DNA from: Streptomyces lanatus
GTDB lineage: Bacteria > Actinomycetota > Actinomycetes > Streptomycetales > Streptomycetaceae
Direction: 5' to 3'
Length of the DNA stretch: 64,000 nt
Assembly (NCBI RefSeq): GCF_014655715.1
Contig: NZ_BNBM01000001.1
Span: 560,742 to 624,741 of the forward strand
The notes under the pieces are model-generated. The model was not told where the DNA came from. It saw only the letters and a list, made by a program, of their open reading frames with translations, and searched no databases. The position numbers were made by a program, and so were the translations under genes. Every line of letters starts with the position of its first letter. The first letter of the stretch is position 1. Of the stretch, positions 1 to 7,705 are shown piece by piece.

Positions 1-1422
1 CAGGGTGTGGACGAGCTGCGGGGTGATGGACTCGGGGTCGGGCAGGTCCGCGCCCGCGTGCGCCGGGAGCCGTTCGGCCAGCGCGTCGGTGAGGCGGGCG
101 GCGAAGAGGGTGCCGAAGATCGCGGCGCCGACGCTGCCGCCGATCTGGCGGAAGTAGTTGTTGGCGCTGGTGGCGGTGCCGAGGTCGGCGGGGCGCACGG
201 AGTTCTGCACGGCGAGGATCAGGACCGGCATCACCATGCCGATGCCGGTGCCGAGCACGGCCATCCAGATGCTGTAGTGCAGCCGGGGTGTGTCGATCTC
301 CAAGCGGGAGAGCAGCCACATGCCGAGCGCCGAGAGGGCGCTGCCGAGCATGGGGTAGATCCGGTAGTGGCCGGTGTGGCTGATGAGTTGGCCGCAGACG
401 ATGGAGGCGCCGACGATGCCGCCCATCATCGGGAGCATCAGCAGGCCGGACTCGGTGGCGGTGGCCCCGTCGACCATCTGCAGGAAGGTCGGCAGATAGC
501 TGGCGGCACCGAAGAGCGCGACGCCGATCACGAGGCCCACCAGGCCGGTGATGTTGAAGACGGAGTCCCTGAACAGCCGTAGCGGGATGAGGGGTTCGAC
601 GGCGAAGCGCTCGGCGACGAGGAAGAGGGCGGTGGATACGGCCGCTCCGGCGCCGAGGCCGAGGATCGTGCGGGAGTCCCAGGCGTGTTCTGTGCCGCCC
701 CAACTGGTGAGCAGGACCAGGCAGGTGGATGCGGTGGCCAGGAGCAGGGAGCCGAGGATGTCGAGCCGGGCCCTGGTCTTGGGCTTCGGCAGTTTCAGGA
801 CTACGGCGACGACGGCGAGGGTGACCAGGCCGAAGGGGACGTTGATGTAGAAGCACCAGCGCCAGGAGAGGTGGTCCGTGAAGTAGCCGCCGAGCAGGGG
901 CCCGGCGACGGAGGCGAGGCCGAACGCGGCGCCGATCAGGCCCATGAAGCGGCCGCGCTCGCGGGGCGGCACGATGTCCGCGATGATCGCCTGGACGCCG
1001 ATCATGAGCCCGCCCGCGCCGATGCCCTGGACGGCGCGGTAGGCGATCAGCTGGTCCATCGTCTCGGCCCGACCGGCGAGCGCGGAGCCGACGACGAAGA
1101 CGACGATCGCGAACTGGAAGACACCCTTGCGGCCGAGGAGGTCGCCGAGCTTGCCGTAGATCGGCAGGCCGATGGTGGCGGTGAGGAGGTAGGCGGTGAT
1201 CGCCCAGGACATCCGGTCCAGGCCGTGCAGCTCGCCGACGATCTTCGGCAGCGCGGTGGCGACGATCATCTGCTCCAGCGCGGCCAGCAGCAGCGCGAGC
1301 ATCAGCCCGAAGAAGACCAACCGGATCCGGCGCGGGCTCAGTTGGCTCTCCGCGTCCTGGGGCGGTGCCGGTGGAGGGGGTGCGGCGAGAGTCTCGTCCT
1401 GCACCAAAGCCGTGCCGCCCAC
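1..1422 (-). CDS. DHA2-family MFS multidrug exporter (3' end outside window)
   Basis: Membrane drug:proton antiporter of the EmrB/QacA type (14 TM family). About 474 codons are present and the frame is still open at base 1, so the C-terminus is missing. The N-terminus reads [10 protein letters not shown], then a first TM segment with [14 protein letters not shown] (family motif D1-like), the loop [13 protein letters not shown] (motif A) and a TM5 region with [10 protein letters not shown] (motif C, antiporter signature). The GTG start at 1422 was chosen because GAGGGGAG lies at good spacing just upstream. No regulator is next to it; the gene upstream is a same-strand SRPBCC gene about 150 bp away. 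The substrate cannot be read from the sequence. Confidence 0.88.
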   Translation of the reverse strand, partial: MGGTALVQDETLAAPPPPAPPQDAESQLSPRRIRLVFFGLMLALLLAALEQMIVATALPKIVGELHGLDRMSWAITAYLLTATIGLPIYGKLGDLLGRKGVFQFAIVVFVVGSALAGRAETMDQLIAYRAVQGIGAGGLMIGVQAIIADIVPPRERGRFMGLIGAAFGLASVAGPLLGGYFTDHLSWRWCFYINVPFGLVTLAVVAVVLKLPKPKTRARLDILGSLLLATASTCLVLLTSWGGTEHAWDSRTILGLGAGAAVSTALFLVAERFAVEPLIPLRLFRDSVFNITGLVGLVIGVALFGAASYLPTFLQMVDGATATESGLLMLPMMGGIVGASIVCGQLISHTGHYRIYPMLGSALSALGMWLLSRLEIDTPRLHYSIWMAVLGTGIGMVMPVLILAVQNSVRPADLGTATSANNYFRQIGGSVGAAIFGTLFAARLTDALAERLPAHAGADLPDPESITPQLVHTL

Positions 1423-1568
1423 GTACCGCTCCCCTCGCCGTACCTGCTCACATTTCCCGCATTAAGCGACAACTACGAGCAAGCACGGCGAGTTACGGCG
1501 CCGTCCCGGACACGGCGGAGTTCCACTCGAACCGGTGAGGGGGCCAAGGACCCCCGAACACCGGGGAC

Positions 1569-2012
1569 TTACTTCTCGACCTCGGTGGCGAGCTTGGCGA
1601 GCAGTGCGTCGTAGATCCGGCCGAGGCCCTTGGGGGCGAAGGTCTTCTCGAAGAAGCCGCCGATGCCGCCGGCGCCCTGCCAGGTGGTGGTGACGACGAC
1701 CCGGGACCGGCCCTCGCCCGCCGGGGTGACCCGCCAGGTGGTGACCATGGAGGAGTTGCGGTCCTTCTCGACGAGCTCACCGTCGGTGGGCTCGCTGACC
1801 TCCAGGAGGCAGTCGCGCACGCGCTTGCTGGTGGCCTGGAGCTTCCAGTGGACGAGGGTGCCCTCGCCGTCGCCGCCCTCGCGCACCTCGTACTCGCTGA
1901 AGTGCTCGGGCAGCAGCTTCTGCCGGGTGCCGGTGTAGTCGGCGAGGGCGTCGAACACCTTCTCCGCGTCCGCCGCGACGACCCGCTCCGTAGTGGCCTC
2001 GACCTGCGCCAT
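1569..2012 (-). CDS. SRPBCC (START-like) family protein
   Basis: A 147-residue helix-grip protein of the polyketide cyclase/dehydrase superfamily, which bind hydrophobic ligands in a single deep pocket. The start MAQVEATTERVV is supported by GGAGGAAGTCA before the ATG; longer in-frame starts would add a tail with no SRPBCC similarity. The body has the usual order: N-terminal strand (EATTERVVAADAEKVFDALAD), central sheet with repeated VVVTTTW-type strands, and a long C-terminal helix (GLGRIYDALLAKLATEVEK). No catalytic residues are diagnostic, so ligand and role are unknown. It stands alone on the minus strand with a divergent dihydrofolate-reductase-like gene upstream. Confidence 0.82.
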   Translation of the reverse strand: MAQVEATTERVVAADAEKVFDALADYTGTRQKLLPEHFSEYEVREGGDGEGTLVHWKLQATSKRVRDCLLEVSEPTDGELVEKDRNSSMVTTWRVTPAGEGRSRVVVTTTWQGAGGIGGFFEKTFAPKGLGRIYDALLAKLATEVEK

Positions 2013-2252
2013 TGACTTCCTCCAGGACCTGAATTCTCGGGGGCTGGAGCAAGCCAACCACTCCGCTCCCACCCCGCCCAAATCGGGGTCCCGTTCCGCT
2101 CTCCGAAGCGATCGCACAGTGATCGAAATCGAATCCGTACGGAGCATCCGCTCGGTGTGGTGGTCGACCGGACCTCGGTGTGGCCTGACCGATGACTTTC
2201 GCGCGATGTGCTGGTCTGTACGCCGAATACCGACTCACTGGAGGCTGACGCG

Positions 2253-2816
2253 ATGCGGAAACTGACCTTCGCCATGAACATGAGCCTGGACGGCTATACC
2301 GCCGCGCCCGGCGACGACCTCGGCTGGAGCGTGCCGAGCGACGAGCTGTTCCAGTGGTGGTCCGACCGGGTGGCCGCGACGGGCCTGGCGCTGTACGGGC
2401 GCAAGCTGTGGGAGGGGATGAGCTCCCACTGGCCGACCGCCGACAAGCAGCCGGGTGCCACACCGGCGACGATCGAGTACGCCGGCCGCTGGCGGGACAT
2501 GCCGAAGGTGGTGTTCTCCTCCAAGACCGTCCCGGTCGACTGGAACGCCCGTCTGTTCACCGGCGACGCGGTCACCGAGATCACCAGGCTCAAGGCCGAG
2601 GACGGCGGCCCCATGGACATCGCCGGTGCCACACTCGCCGCGGCGGCCATGCGGGCCGGGCTGATCGACGAGTACGCGATCGTCACCCATCCGGTCCTGG
2701 TGGGCGGCGGCACGCCGTTCTTCACGGCCCTGGACAACTGGGTGAACCTGAACCTGATCGAGACCCGGACGTTCCCCGACGGCCTATTGCTGACCAGGTA
2801 CGAGACCAGGCGCTGA
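2253..2816 (+). CDS. Dihydrofolate reductase family (RibD C-terminal-like) protein
   Basis: A 187-residue protein of the RibD_C/DHFR-like fold, close to YyaP/YwjB-type proteins: MRKLTFAMNMSLDGYTAAP is the family N-terminus (Sxx-S-LDG), followed by ALYGRKLWEGM, a KVVFSSKT strand and a C-terminal IVTHPVLVGGGTPFF strand-turn that binds the nucleotide. These proteins are presumed NADPH-dependent reductases but most are not true folate enzymes. CTGGAGG nine bases before the ATG sets the start; an earlier in-frame ATG has no ribosome site. Monocistronic between divergent and downstream radical SAM genes. Substrate unknown. Confidence 0.87.
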   Translation: MRKLTFAMNMSLDGYTAAPGDDLGWSVPSDELFQWWSDRVAATGLALYGRKLWEGMSSHWPTADKQPGATPATIEYAGRWRDMPKVVFSSKTVPVDWNARLFTGDAVTEITRLKAEDGGPMDIAGATLAAAAMRAGLIDEYAIVTHPVLVGGGTPFFTALDNWVNLNLIETRTFPDGLLLTRYETRR

Positions 2817-2917
2817 GTGCACCTCCCGCCACACCGCCGACACGGCCTGGACACCCTTCCTGACCAGTCAGCCTCGGACCCCTCACAAAGTCTGGCGCAC
2901 TCCACGCACGATCAAGG

Positions 2918-2929
2918 GAACATGTGTTC
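2918..2929. promoter_or_regulatory. LexA/SOS-box-like palindrome GAAC-ATGT-GTTC
   Basis: The perfect palindrome GAACATGTGTTC fits the Gram-positive/actinobacterial SOS box core GAAC-N4-GTTC. It ends right at a -10-like hexamer TATTCT (2930-2935), 33 bp before the radical SAM start, a position where a bound repressor would block RNA polymerase. LexA control is inferred from pattern and position only. Confidence 0.6.
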
Positions 2930-2961
2930 TATTCTGTGGGCAGTGCTACCGAGGAGGCCTC

Positions 2962-4008
2962 ATGCGCTGGGAGAACCTCACCCTGGAGTCCGACCACAGC
3001 CGTGCCGACTCCGCGCTGTTCGGCGCGGACGCGGTGGTCACCCGTACGTTCGACACGCCCGAGTTCGCCGGGATCACGTTCCATGAGATCCGGGCCCGCT
3101 CGATCCTGAACCGGGTGCCGGGGGCCTCGCGCATGCCGTTCGAATGGACGGTCAATCCCTATCGGGGCTGCACGCACGCGTGCGTGTACTGCTTCGCCCG
3201 CAAGACGCACAGCTATCTGGACCTCGACACCGGCCTCGGCTTCGACTCCCAGATCGTGGTCAAGGTGAACGCCCCGGACGTGCTGCGCCGCCAGCTGTCC
3301 TCGCGCCGCTGGCAGGGCGACCACATAGCGATGGGCACCAACGTCGACTGCTATCAGCGGGCGGAGGGCCGCTACCGGCTGATGCCGGGGATCCTCGCCG
3401 CCCTGCGGGACCACGCCAACCCCTACTCGATCCTCACCAAGGGCACGCTGATCCTGCGCGACCTGGAGCTGCTGAAGCAGGCCGCCGAGGTGACCGACGT
3501 CGGCATCTCGGTCTCCGTGGGCTTCACCGACCCGGAGCTGTGGCGCACCGTGGAACCGGGTACGCCGGCCCCGGAGCGGCGCCTGGACGTCGTACGGACG
3601 CTGAGTGAGCACGGCCTCGGGTGCGGGGTGCTGATGGCACCGGTGATTCCGTTCCTGAGCGACCATCCGGCCCAACTGCGGGCCACCGTGCGGGCGATCG
3701 CCGCCTCCGGGGCGACGTCCGTCACCCCGCTGGTGCTGCATCTGCGGCCCGGGGCCCGGGAGTGGTTCATGGCGTGGCTGGGGCGTGAGCACCCGCATCT
3801 GGTGCGCCGCTATGAGCGGCTGTACGCGGAAGGGGCCTACGCCCCGAAGTGGTATCAGCGCCGGATCACCCGTCAGGTGCATGAGCTGGCGCAGGAGTAC
3901 GGGATCGGGCCCACGCGCGCGGGGATGCCCCGGCGGATCGCCGAACCCGAGCCGGTGCCGTCGGCCGAGCCCGCGATGACCGAACCTACGCAACTCTCGC
4001 TCATCTAA
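2962..4008 (+). CDS. Rv2578c-family radical SAM protein
   Basis: A 348-residue radical SAM enzyme of the group named after Mycobacterium tuberculosis Rv2578c, distantly like spore photoproduct lyase SplB. The [4Fe-4S]/SAM cluster motif CTHACVYC is at residues 70-77 (Cys70, Cys74, Cys77), preceded by NPYRGC, and the barrel continues with MGTNVDCYQRAE, SILTKG and SVSVGF strands. The ATG has GAGGAGG at ideal spacing. Reaction and substrate of this family are not established; DNA-lesion repair is an inference from SplB resemblance and from the SOS-type palindrome in its promoter. Monocistronic. No domain is missing. Confidence 0.9.
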   Translation: MRWENLTLESDHSRADSALFGADAVVTRTFDTPEFAGITFHEIRARSILNRVPGASRMPFEWTVNPYRGCTHACVYCFARKTHSYLDLDTGLGFDSQIVVKVNAPDVLRRQLSSRRWQGDHIAMGTNVDCYQRAEGRYRLMPGILAALRDHANPYSILTKGTLILRDLELLKQAAEVTDVGISVSVGFTDPELWRTVEPGTPAPERRLDVVRTLSEHGLGCGVLMAPVIPFLSDHPAQLRATVRAIAASGATSVTPLVLHLRPGAREWFMAWLGREHPHLVRRYERLYAEGAYAPKWYQRRITRQVHELAQEYGIGPTRAGMPRRIAEPEPVPSAEPAMTEPTQLSLI

Positions 4009-4154
4009 GAGCGTTACCAAGCGCGTTAGAGCGCACACCTCGACCCAATCGGGTCAAGTCTTGCCAGAACGAGTCCTTCCGGGCGCCCTTTCCGGGACGA
4101 TGCGGCCAGGGCCGTGGCTCTCGCGGTCCGCATCCCTCCGTCCTGGGAGGACCC

Positions 4155-5711
4155 ATGAGAAAACGCGCAGCCGTGCTGTGCGGCGCCGCCGCCCTCGTGG
4201 CCGGGACCATCACGGCCGTCCCCGCCCAGGCGAACGCCACGCACGCCGCGCCCCTCGCCTGGAAGAAATGCGGCACCGAGAACTACCCGACGCTCCAGTG
4301 CGCGTCCCTGAAGGTGCCGCTCGACCACGACGCCCCGCACGGCCGGCAGATCACCCTCGCGCTGTCCCGCGTCCCGCACACCGCGAAGAAGTACCAGGGC
4401 CCCCTGCTGGTGAACCCGGGCGGCCCGGGCGCGAGCGGGCTCACGCTCGCCGGATTCGTCGCCTCCGCGCTGCCCGAGTCCGTGGCGGCCCAGTACGACG
4501 TCATCGGCTTCGACCCCCGCGGCGTCGGCAGGAGCACGCCCGCCCTCGACTGCAGGCCGGGCCACTTCGCCCCGGTGCGCCCGGACTCAGTACCGCGCAC
4601 ACCGCGGCTGGAGCGGGCCAACCTCCAGCGCGTCCAGTCCTTCGCACGGGGATGCGCCCGCAAGCACGCGGACGTACTGCCGTACATCAACACGATCAGC
4701 GCCGTACGCGACATGGACCGCATCCGCGCGGCACTCGGCGCCCGGCAGATCAACTACTTCGGCTATTCCTACGGCACCTACCTGGGCGCGGTCTACGCCA
4801 AGCTCTTCCCGCAGCGGGTGCGGCGCGCGGCCCTGGACTCGGTCGTCGATCCGACCGGCGTCTGGTACGAGGACAACCTCGCCCAGGACGTCGCCTTCGA
4901 CGACCGGCACCGCGCCTTCCTGGCCTGGGTCGCCAAGTACGACGCGACCTACCGGCTCGGCACCGATCCCGCGCGGGTCGAGGCCAAGTGGTACGCGATG
5001 CGGGCGGCCCTGGCCAAGAAGCCGGCCGGCGGGAAGGTGGGCGCCTCCGAGCTGGAGGACACCTTCGTTCCCGGCGGCTACTACAACGGTTACTGGCCCT
5101 ACCTCGCCGAGGCGTTCGCGGCGTATGCGAACAAGAAGGACGCCGAGCCGCTGATCGAGGCGTACGACAACTTCGGCGCCGTGGACGCGTCCGGCGACAA
5201 CGGCTACAGCGTCTACACGGCGGTGCAGTGCCGGGACGCCGCCTGGTCGCGGGACTGGGACCGGTGGCGGCGGGACAACTGGGCGGTGTACGTGAAGGCG
5301 CCGTTCATGACCTGGAACAACGCCTGGTACAACGCGCCGTGTGCGTTCTGGCCGACGAACTCGCTGCGCTCGGTGGACATCGCCAACGACAAGGTGCCGC
5401 CGATACTGCTGTTCCAGGCGACCGACGACGCCGCGACCCCGTATCCGGGCGCCGTCACCGTCCATCGGCAGCTGGCCCGCTCCAGCCTGGTGGTCGAGCG
5501 GGGCGGCGGCAACCACGCCATCACGCTGGGCGGGAACACCTGCCTGGACAAGCACCTCGCGGCGTATCTGGCCGACGGCACCGTGCCGCGCGGCGAGGGC
5601 ACGGTCGACGCGGTGTGCGAGGCGCAGCCCGATCCGAAGCCGCTGAGCACCAAGGCGTCGACCGCGTCGCGCGGCGCCGAACTGCACGGGCTGCTCGGCT
5701 TCCGGCACTGA
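4155..5711 (+). CDS. Secreted alpha/beta hydrolase, TAP (tripeptidyl aminopeptidase) family
   Basis: A 518-residue exported serine hydrolase like the Streptomyces tripeptidyl aminopeptidase Tap/SlpD/SlpE group. Residues 1-27 form a Sec signal peptide (MRKRAA, hydrophobic core AAALVAGTITAVPA, cleavage near AQA-NA). NPGGPGASG at 87-95 is the oxyanion-hole loop, GYSYG at 203-207 carries nucleophile Ser205, and the C-terminal TAP-like domain supplies Asp in FQATDD and His in GGNHAI. Family members release N-terminal peptides or other small acyl groups outside the cell. GGGAGG precedes the ATG. Monocistronic. An inverted repeat GACCC-aatc-GGGTC lies upstream at 4042-4055, of unknown meaning. Confidence 0.9.
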   Translation: MRKRAAVLCGAAALVAGTITAVPAQANATHAAPLAWKKCGTENYPTLQCASLKVPLDHDAPHGRQITLALSRVPHTAKKYQGPLLVNPGGPGASGLTLAGFVASALPESVAAQYDVIGFDPRGVGRSTPALDCRPGHFAPVRPDSVPRTPRLERANLQRVQSFARGCARKHADVLPYINTISAVRDMDRIRAALGARQINYFGYSYGTYLGAVYAKLFPQRVRRAALDSVVDPTGVWYEDNLAQDVAFDDRHRAFLAWVAKYDATYRLGTDPARVEAKWYAMRAALAKKPAGGKVGASELEDTFVPGGYYNGYWPYLAEAFAAYANKKDAEPLIEAYDNFGAVDASGDNGYSVYTAVQCRDAAWSRDWDRWRRDNWAVYVKAPFMTWNNAWYNAPCAFWPTNSLRSVDIANDKVPPILLFQATDDAATPYPGAVTVHRQLARSSLVVERGGGNHAITLGGNTCLDKHLAAYLADGTVPRGEGTVDAVCEAQPDPKPLSTKASTASRGAELHGLLGFRH

Positions 5712-5772
5712 ACGCCCGAGCGTGGCGCGGCCCGTCGGGGGCGTTGTCAGTGCCATGGTCCACGATGGACGC

Positions 5773-6171
5773 ATGAGTGAGCTGACCAGGATTCCCGCCC
5801 CCGACGGGGTCGCCCCCGCCGCGCAGTACTCCCATGTCGTGCTCGGCACGGGCCGTTTCGTCGCCGTCTCCGGCCAGCTCGCCCTCGACGAGGACGGCGA
5901 GGTCGTCGGCGAAGGTGACGCGGCGGCCCAGGCCCGCCAGGTCTTCGAGAATCTGCGGCGCTGTCTGGCCGCGGCCGGGGCGACCTTCGACGACGTCGTC
6001 AAACTCACCTACTTCGTCACGGACACAGCCCATATGCCGGCCATCCGCGCGGCCCGCGCCGAGCACATACCCGACGACCGGCTGCCCGCGGCATCGGCCG
6101 TGTGGGTCGCCGGGCTGGTGCGGCCGGAGTGTCTGATGGAGGTGGAGGCGTACGCGGTACTGCCCGGTTAA
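5773..6171 (+). CDS. RidA family protein
   Basis: A 132-residue YjgF/YER057c/UK114-fold protein; RidA members hydrolyse reactive enamine/imine intermediates in the cytoplasm. The sequence runs MSELTRIPAPDGVAPAAQYSHVV, then the strand VAVSGQLALDEDG, the helix AAQARQVFENLRRCLAAAG, and VVKLTYFVTD. The C-terminal catalytic stretch is PAASAVWVAGLVRPECLMEVEAYAV; the usual RidA Arg appears as the Arg in LVRPECLMEVEA, so it is probably an active or near-active subgroup. In-frame starts at 5722 and 5755 were rejected because they add a non-family tail; none has a good ribosome site. Stands between TAP hydrolase and GNAT genes on the same strand. Confidence 0.87.
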   Translation: MSELTRIPAPDGVAPAAQYSHVVLGTGRFVAVSGQLALDEDGEVVGEGDAAAQARQVFENLRRCLAAAGATFDDVVKLTYFVTDTAHMPAIRAARAEHIPDDRLPAASAVWVAGLVRPECLMEVEAYAVLPG

Positions 6172-6211
6172 TGACGCGCACGCCCTGGGGCGGCTTGCCT
6201 AAGGTCCCTTC

Positions 6212-6745
6212 ATGAACGACGACCGCATACGGATCCGCCCCATGACCCTGGCCGACTGCGACCGTGTCGCCGAGATCCGGATCGGCGGCTGGCGCAGCGC
6301 CTACCGGGGTCTGATACCGCAGTCCTATCTGGACGCCTTGGACGTGGCCGAGGAGGCCGAGCGCCGCCGCACCCATTTCTCGCGGGCCGACGGCAGCGTG
6401 GTGAACCTCGTCGCCGAGCGGGACGGCGAGATCGTGGGCTGGGCCTGCCACGGCCCGTACCGGGACGGCGAAGTGCGCACCGGGGACGCCGAGTTGTACG
6501 CCATCTATGTCGACCCCGGGCGGTACGGCGGCGGCATCGGCGACGCCCTGCTCCAGGAGTCGGTGCTCCGCTGCACGGCCGCCGGGCATGCCCGGATGCT
6601 GCTGTGGGTCCTCAAGGACAACGCCGGCGCGCGGCGCTTCTACGAGCGGGCGGGCTTCGCGGCGGACGGTGCCGAGGAGCCGTTCGAGGTGGACGGGGTC
6701 GGCGTGCCGGAGGTGCGGTACGCGCGGGAGCTGCCCGGCGCCTGA
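6212..6745 (+). CDS. GNAT family N-acetyltransferase
   Basis: A 177-residue single GNAT domain. RIRPMTLADCDRVAEI starts the fold, the acceptor-side helix holds GGWRSAYRGLIPQSYLDAL (a pattern of the GNAT group that includes many antibiotic- or small-molecule acetyltransferases), ELYAIYVDP is beta-4, and the acetyl-CoA loop is RYGGGIGDALL (a Q/RxxGxG/A variant). The C-terminal ARRFYERAGFAADG is typical. Acceptor substrate cannot be predicted. Its stop is 4 bp from the stop of the convergent HEAT-repeat gene, so no terminator fits between them. Confidence 0.88.
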   Translation: MNDDRIRIRPMTLADCDRVAEIRIGGWRSAYRGLIPQSYLDALDVAEEAERRRTHFSRADGSVVNLVAERDGEIVGWACHGPYRDGEVRTGDAELYAIYVDPGRYGGGIGDALLQESVLRCTAAGHARMLLWVLKDNAGARRFYERAGFAADGAEEPFEVDGVGVPEVRYARELPGA

Positions 6746-6749
6746 CGGG

Positions 6750-7325
6750 TCACCGTTGCCGGGGGATCCGTGCCAGGGCCCGTACGGCCGCCTCCGCGAG
6801 GGCGGGGTGGGCCAGGGACTCGTTGAGGACCTGTCTGGCGCGGGCGTCGCCCAGGGTGCCGAGGCCCTCCACACAGGCGAGGGCCACCCGGCGGTAGGGG
6901 TCGTGCGGGCGCAGGCGGCGCTCCAGGGTGGTGATCAGGGCGGGGACGGCCTCGGGGGCGCGCAGTTCGACCAGGAGCCGGACGGGGTGCAGGGCGTAGG
7001 CGACGCGGAGTTCGTTGGTGGCGAGGGCGGCGGCCGCGCGGGCGGTGCGCGGATCGCCGAGGCGGGCCAGGGCATGGGCGGCGGAGACGCAGCGCTCGGG
7101 GTCACGGTGGTTCAGCAGCAGGACGAGGGACTCGAAGGCCCGCCGGTCCCCGGCCAGGCCCAGCCGGAACGCGGCCAGCTCCCTGGCCCACAGCGGCTGT
7201 CCCGGCGCGGTGAGCACCTCGGCCAGCTCATCGACGTCGCCGGTCGCCACGAGACGGTCGTACCAGGCCGACGCCCCGGCCTCCTGCCGTAAACGCTCCG
7301 TGAGTGATCGCAACTCTTCGTCCAT
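6750..7325 (-). CDS. HEAT-repeat domain protein
   Basis: A 191-residue all-helical protein starting MDEELRSLTERLRQEAG. From about residue 45 it shows helix pairs typical of HEAT/PBS-lyase-like repeats: ARELAAFRLGLAGDRRAFESLVLLL, CVSAAHALARLGDPRTARAAAAL, PVRLLVELRAPEAVPALITTLE and ACVEGLGTLGDARARQVL. Such repeats make a curved scaffold for protein contacts; no catalytic motif is present. The ORF could begin further upstream at 7403, but that extension has no repeat character. It ends against the convergent GNAT gene. Function unknown. Confidence 0.75.
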   Translation of the reverse strand: MDEELRSLTERLRQEAGASAWYDRLVATGDVDELAEVLTAPGQPLWARELAAFRLGLAGDRRAFESLVLLLNHRDPERCVSAAHALARLGDPRTARAAAALATNELRVAYALHPVRLLVELRAPEAVPALITTLERRLRPHDPYRRVALACVEGLGTLGDARARQVLNESLAHPALAEAAVRALARIPRQR

Positions 7326-7705
7326 GAGGGCGAGCGTATGCAACGAGGCGCGCTTCGCGGGACCTACATCACAAAGACGAGGTCTGGCGCGCTCGTTACC
7401 CACCGGTTAAGCTCATAAGAGCGAGTCACCCACTCGTGGATTTCCTTGCAGCGGCCTGGTGACGCAGCCGCTACGAGTGTTGTCGGTTCGGTACCTCGTG
7501 TACCTCAGTACGACTCGGCTCCGGGACAGGGCCGGTCGGATCCGCCGTTCCCCGAGGCGTGTGCGCGCTCTCGGTGACGGCACCGGGCGTGTGCGCCAGT
7601 CAGCCCGGCAACACCCGCACTCATTCTCCTTCTCCGCACCCGACGCGCTTCCTGTGCGCGGCCGGGCGCGCTCCCAGTCGTCACCCTCATTCCTGGAGTC
7701 CCGCG
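7326..7705. other. Intergenic region upstream of the 3-hydroxyacyl-CoA dehydrogenase
   Basis: About 380 bp with no convincing gene. It separates divergent HEAT and dehydrogenase genes and must hold both promoters. The short inverted repeat GCTC-ataa-GAGC lies near 7411-7422, after a TTACCC element. An in-frame extension of the dehydrogenase back to 7559 exists but its sequence is low-complexity and unlike the family. I see no RNA gene. Confidence 0.5.
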
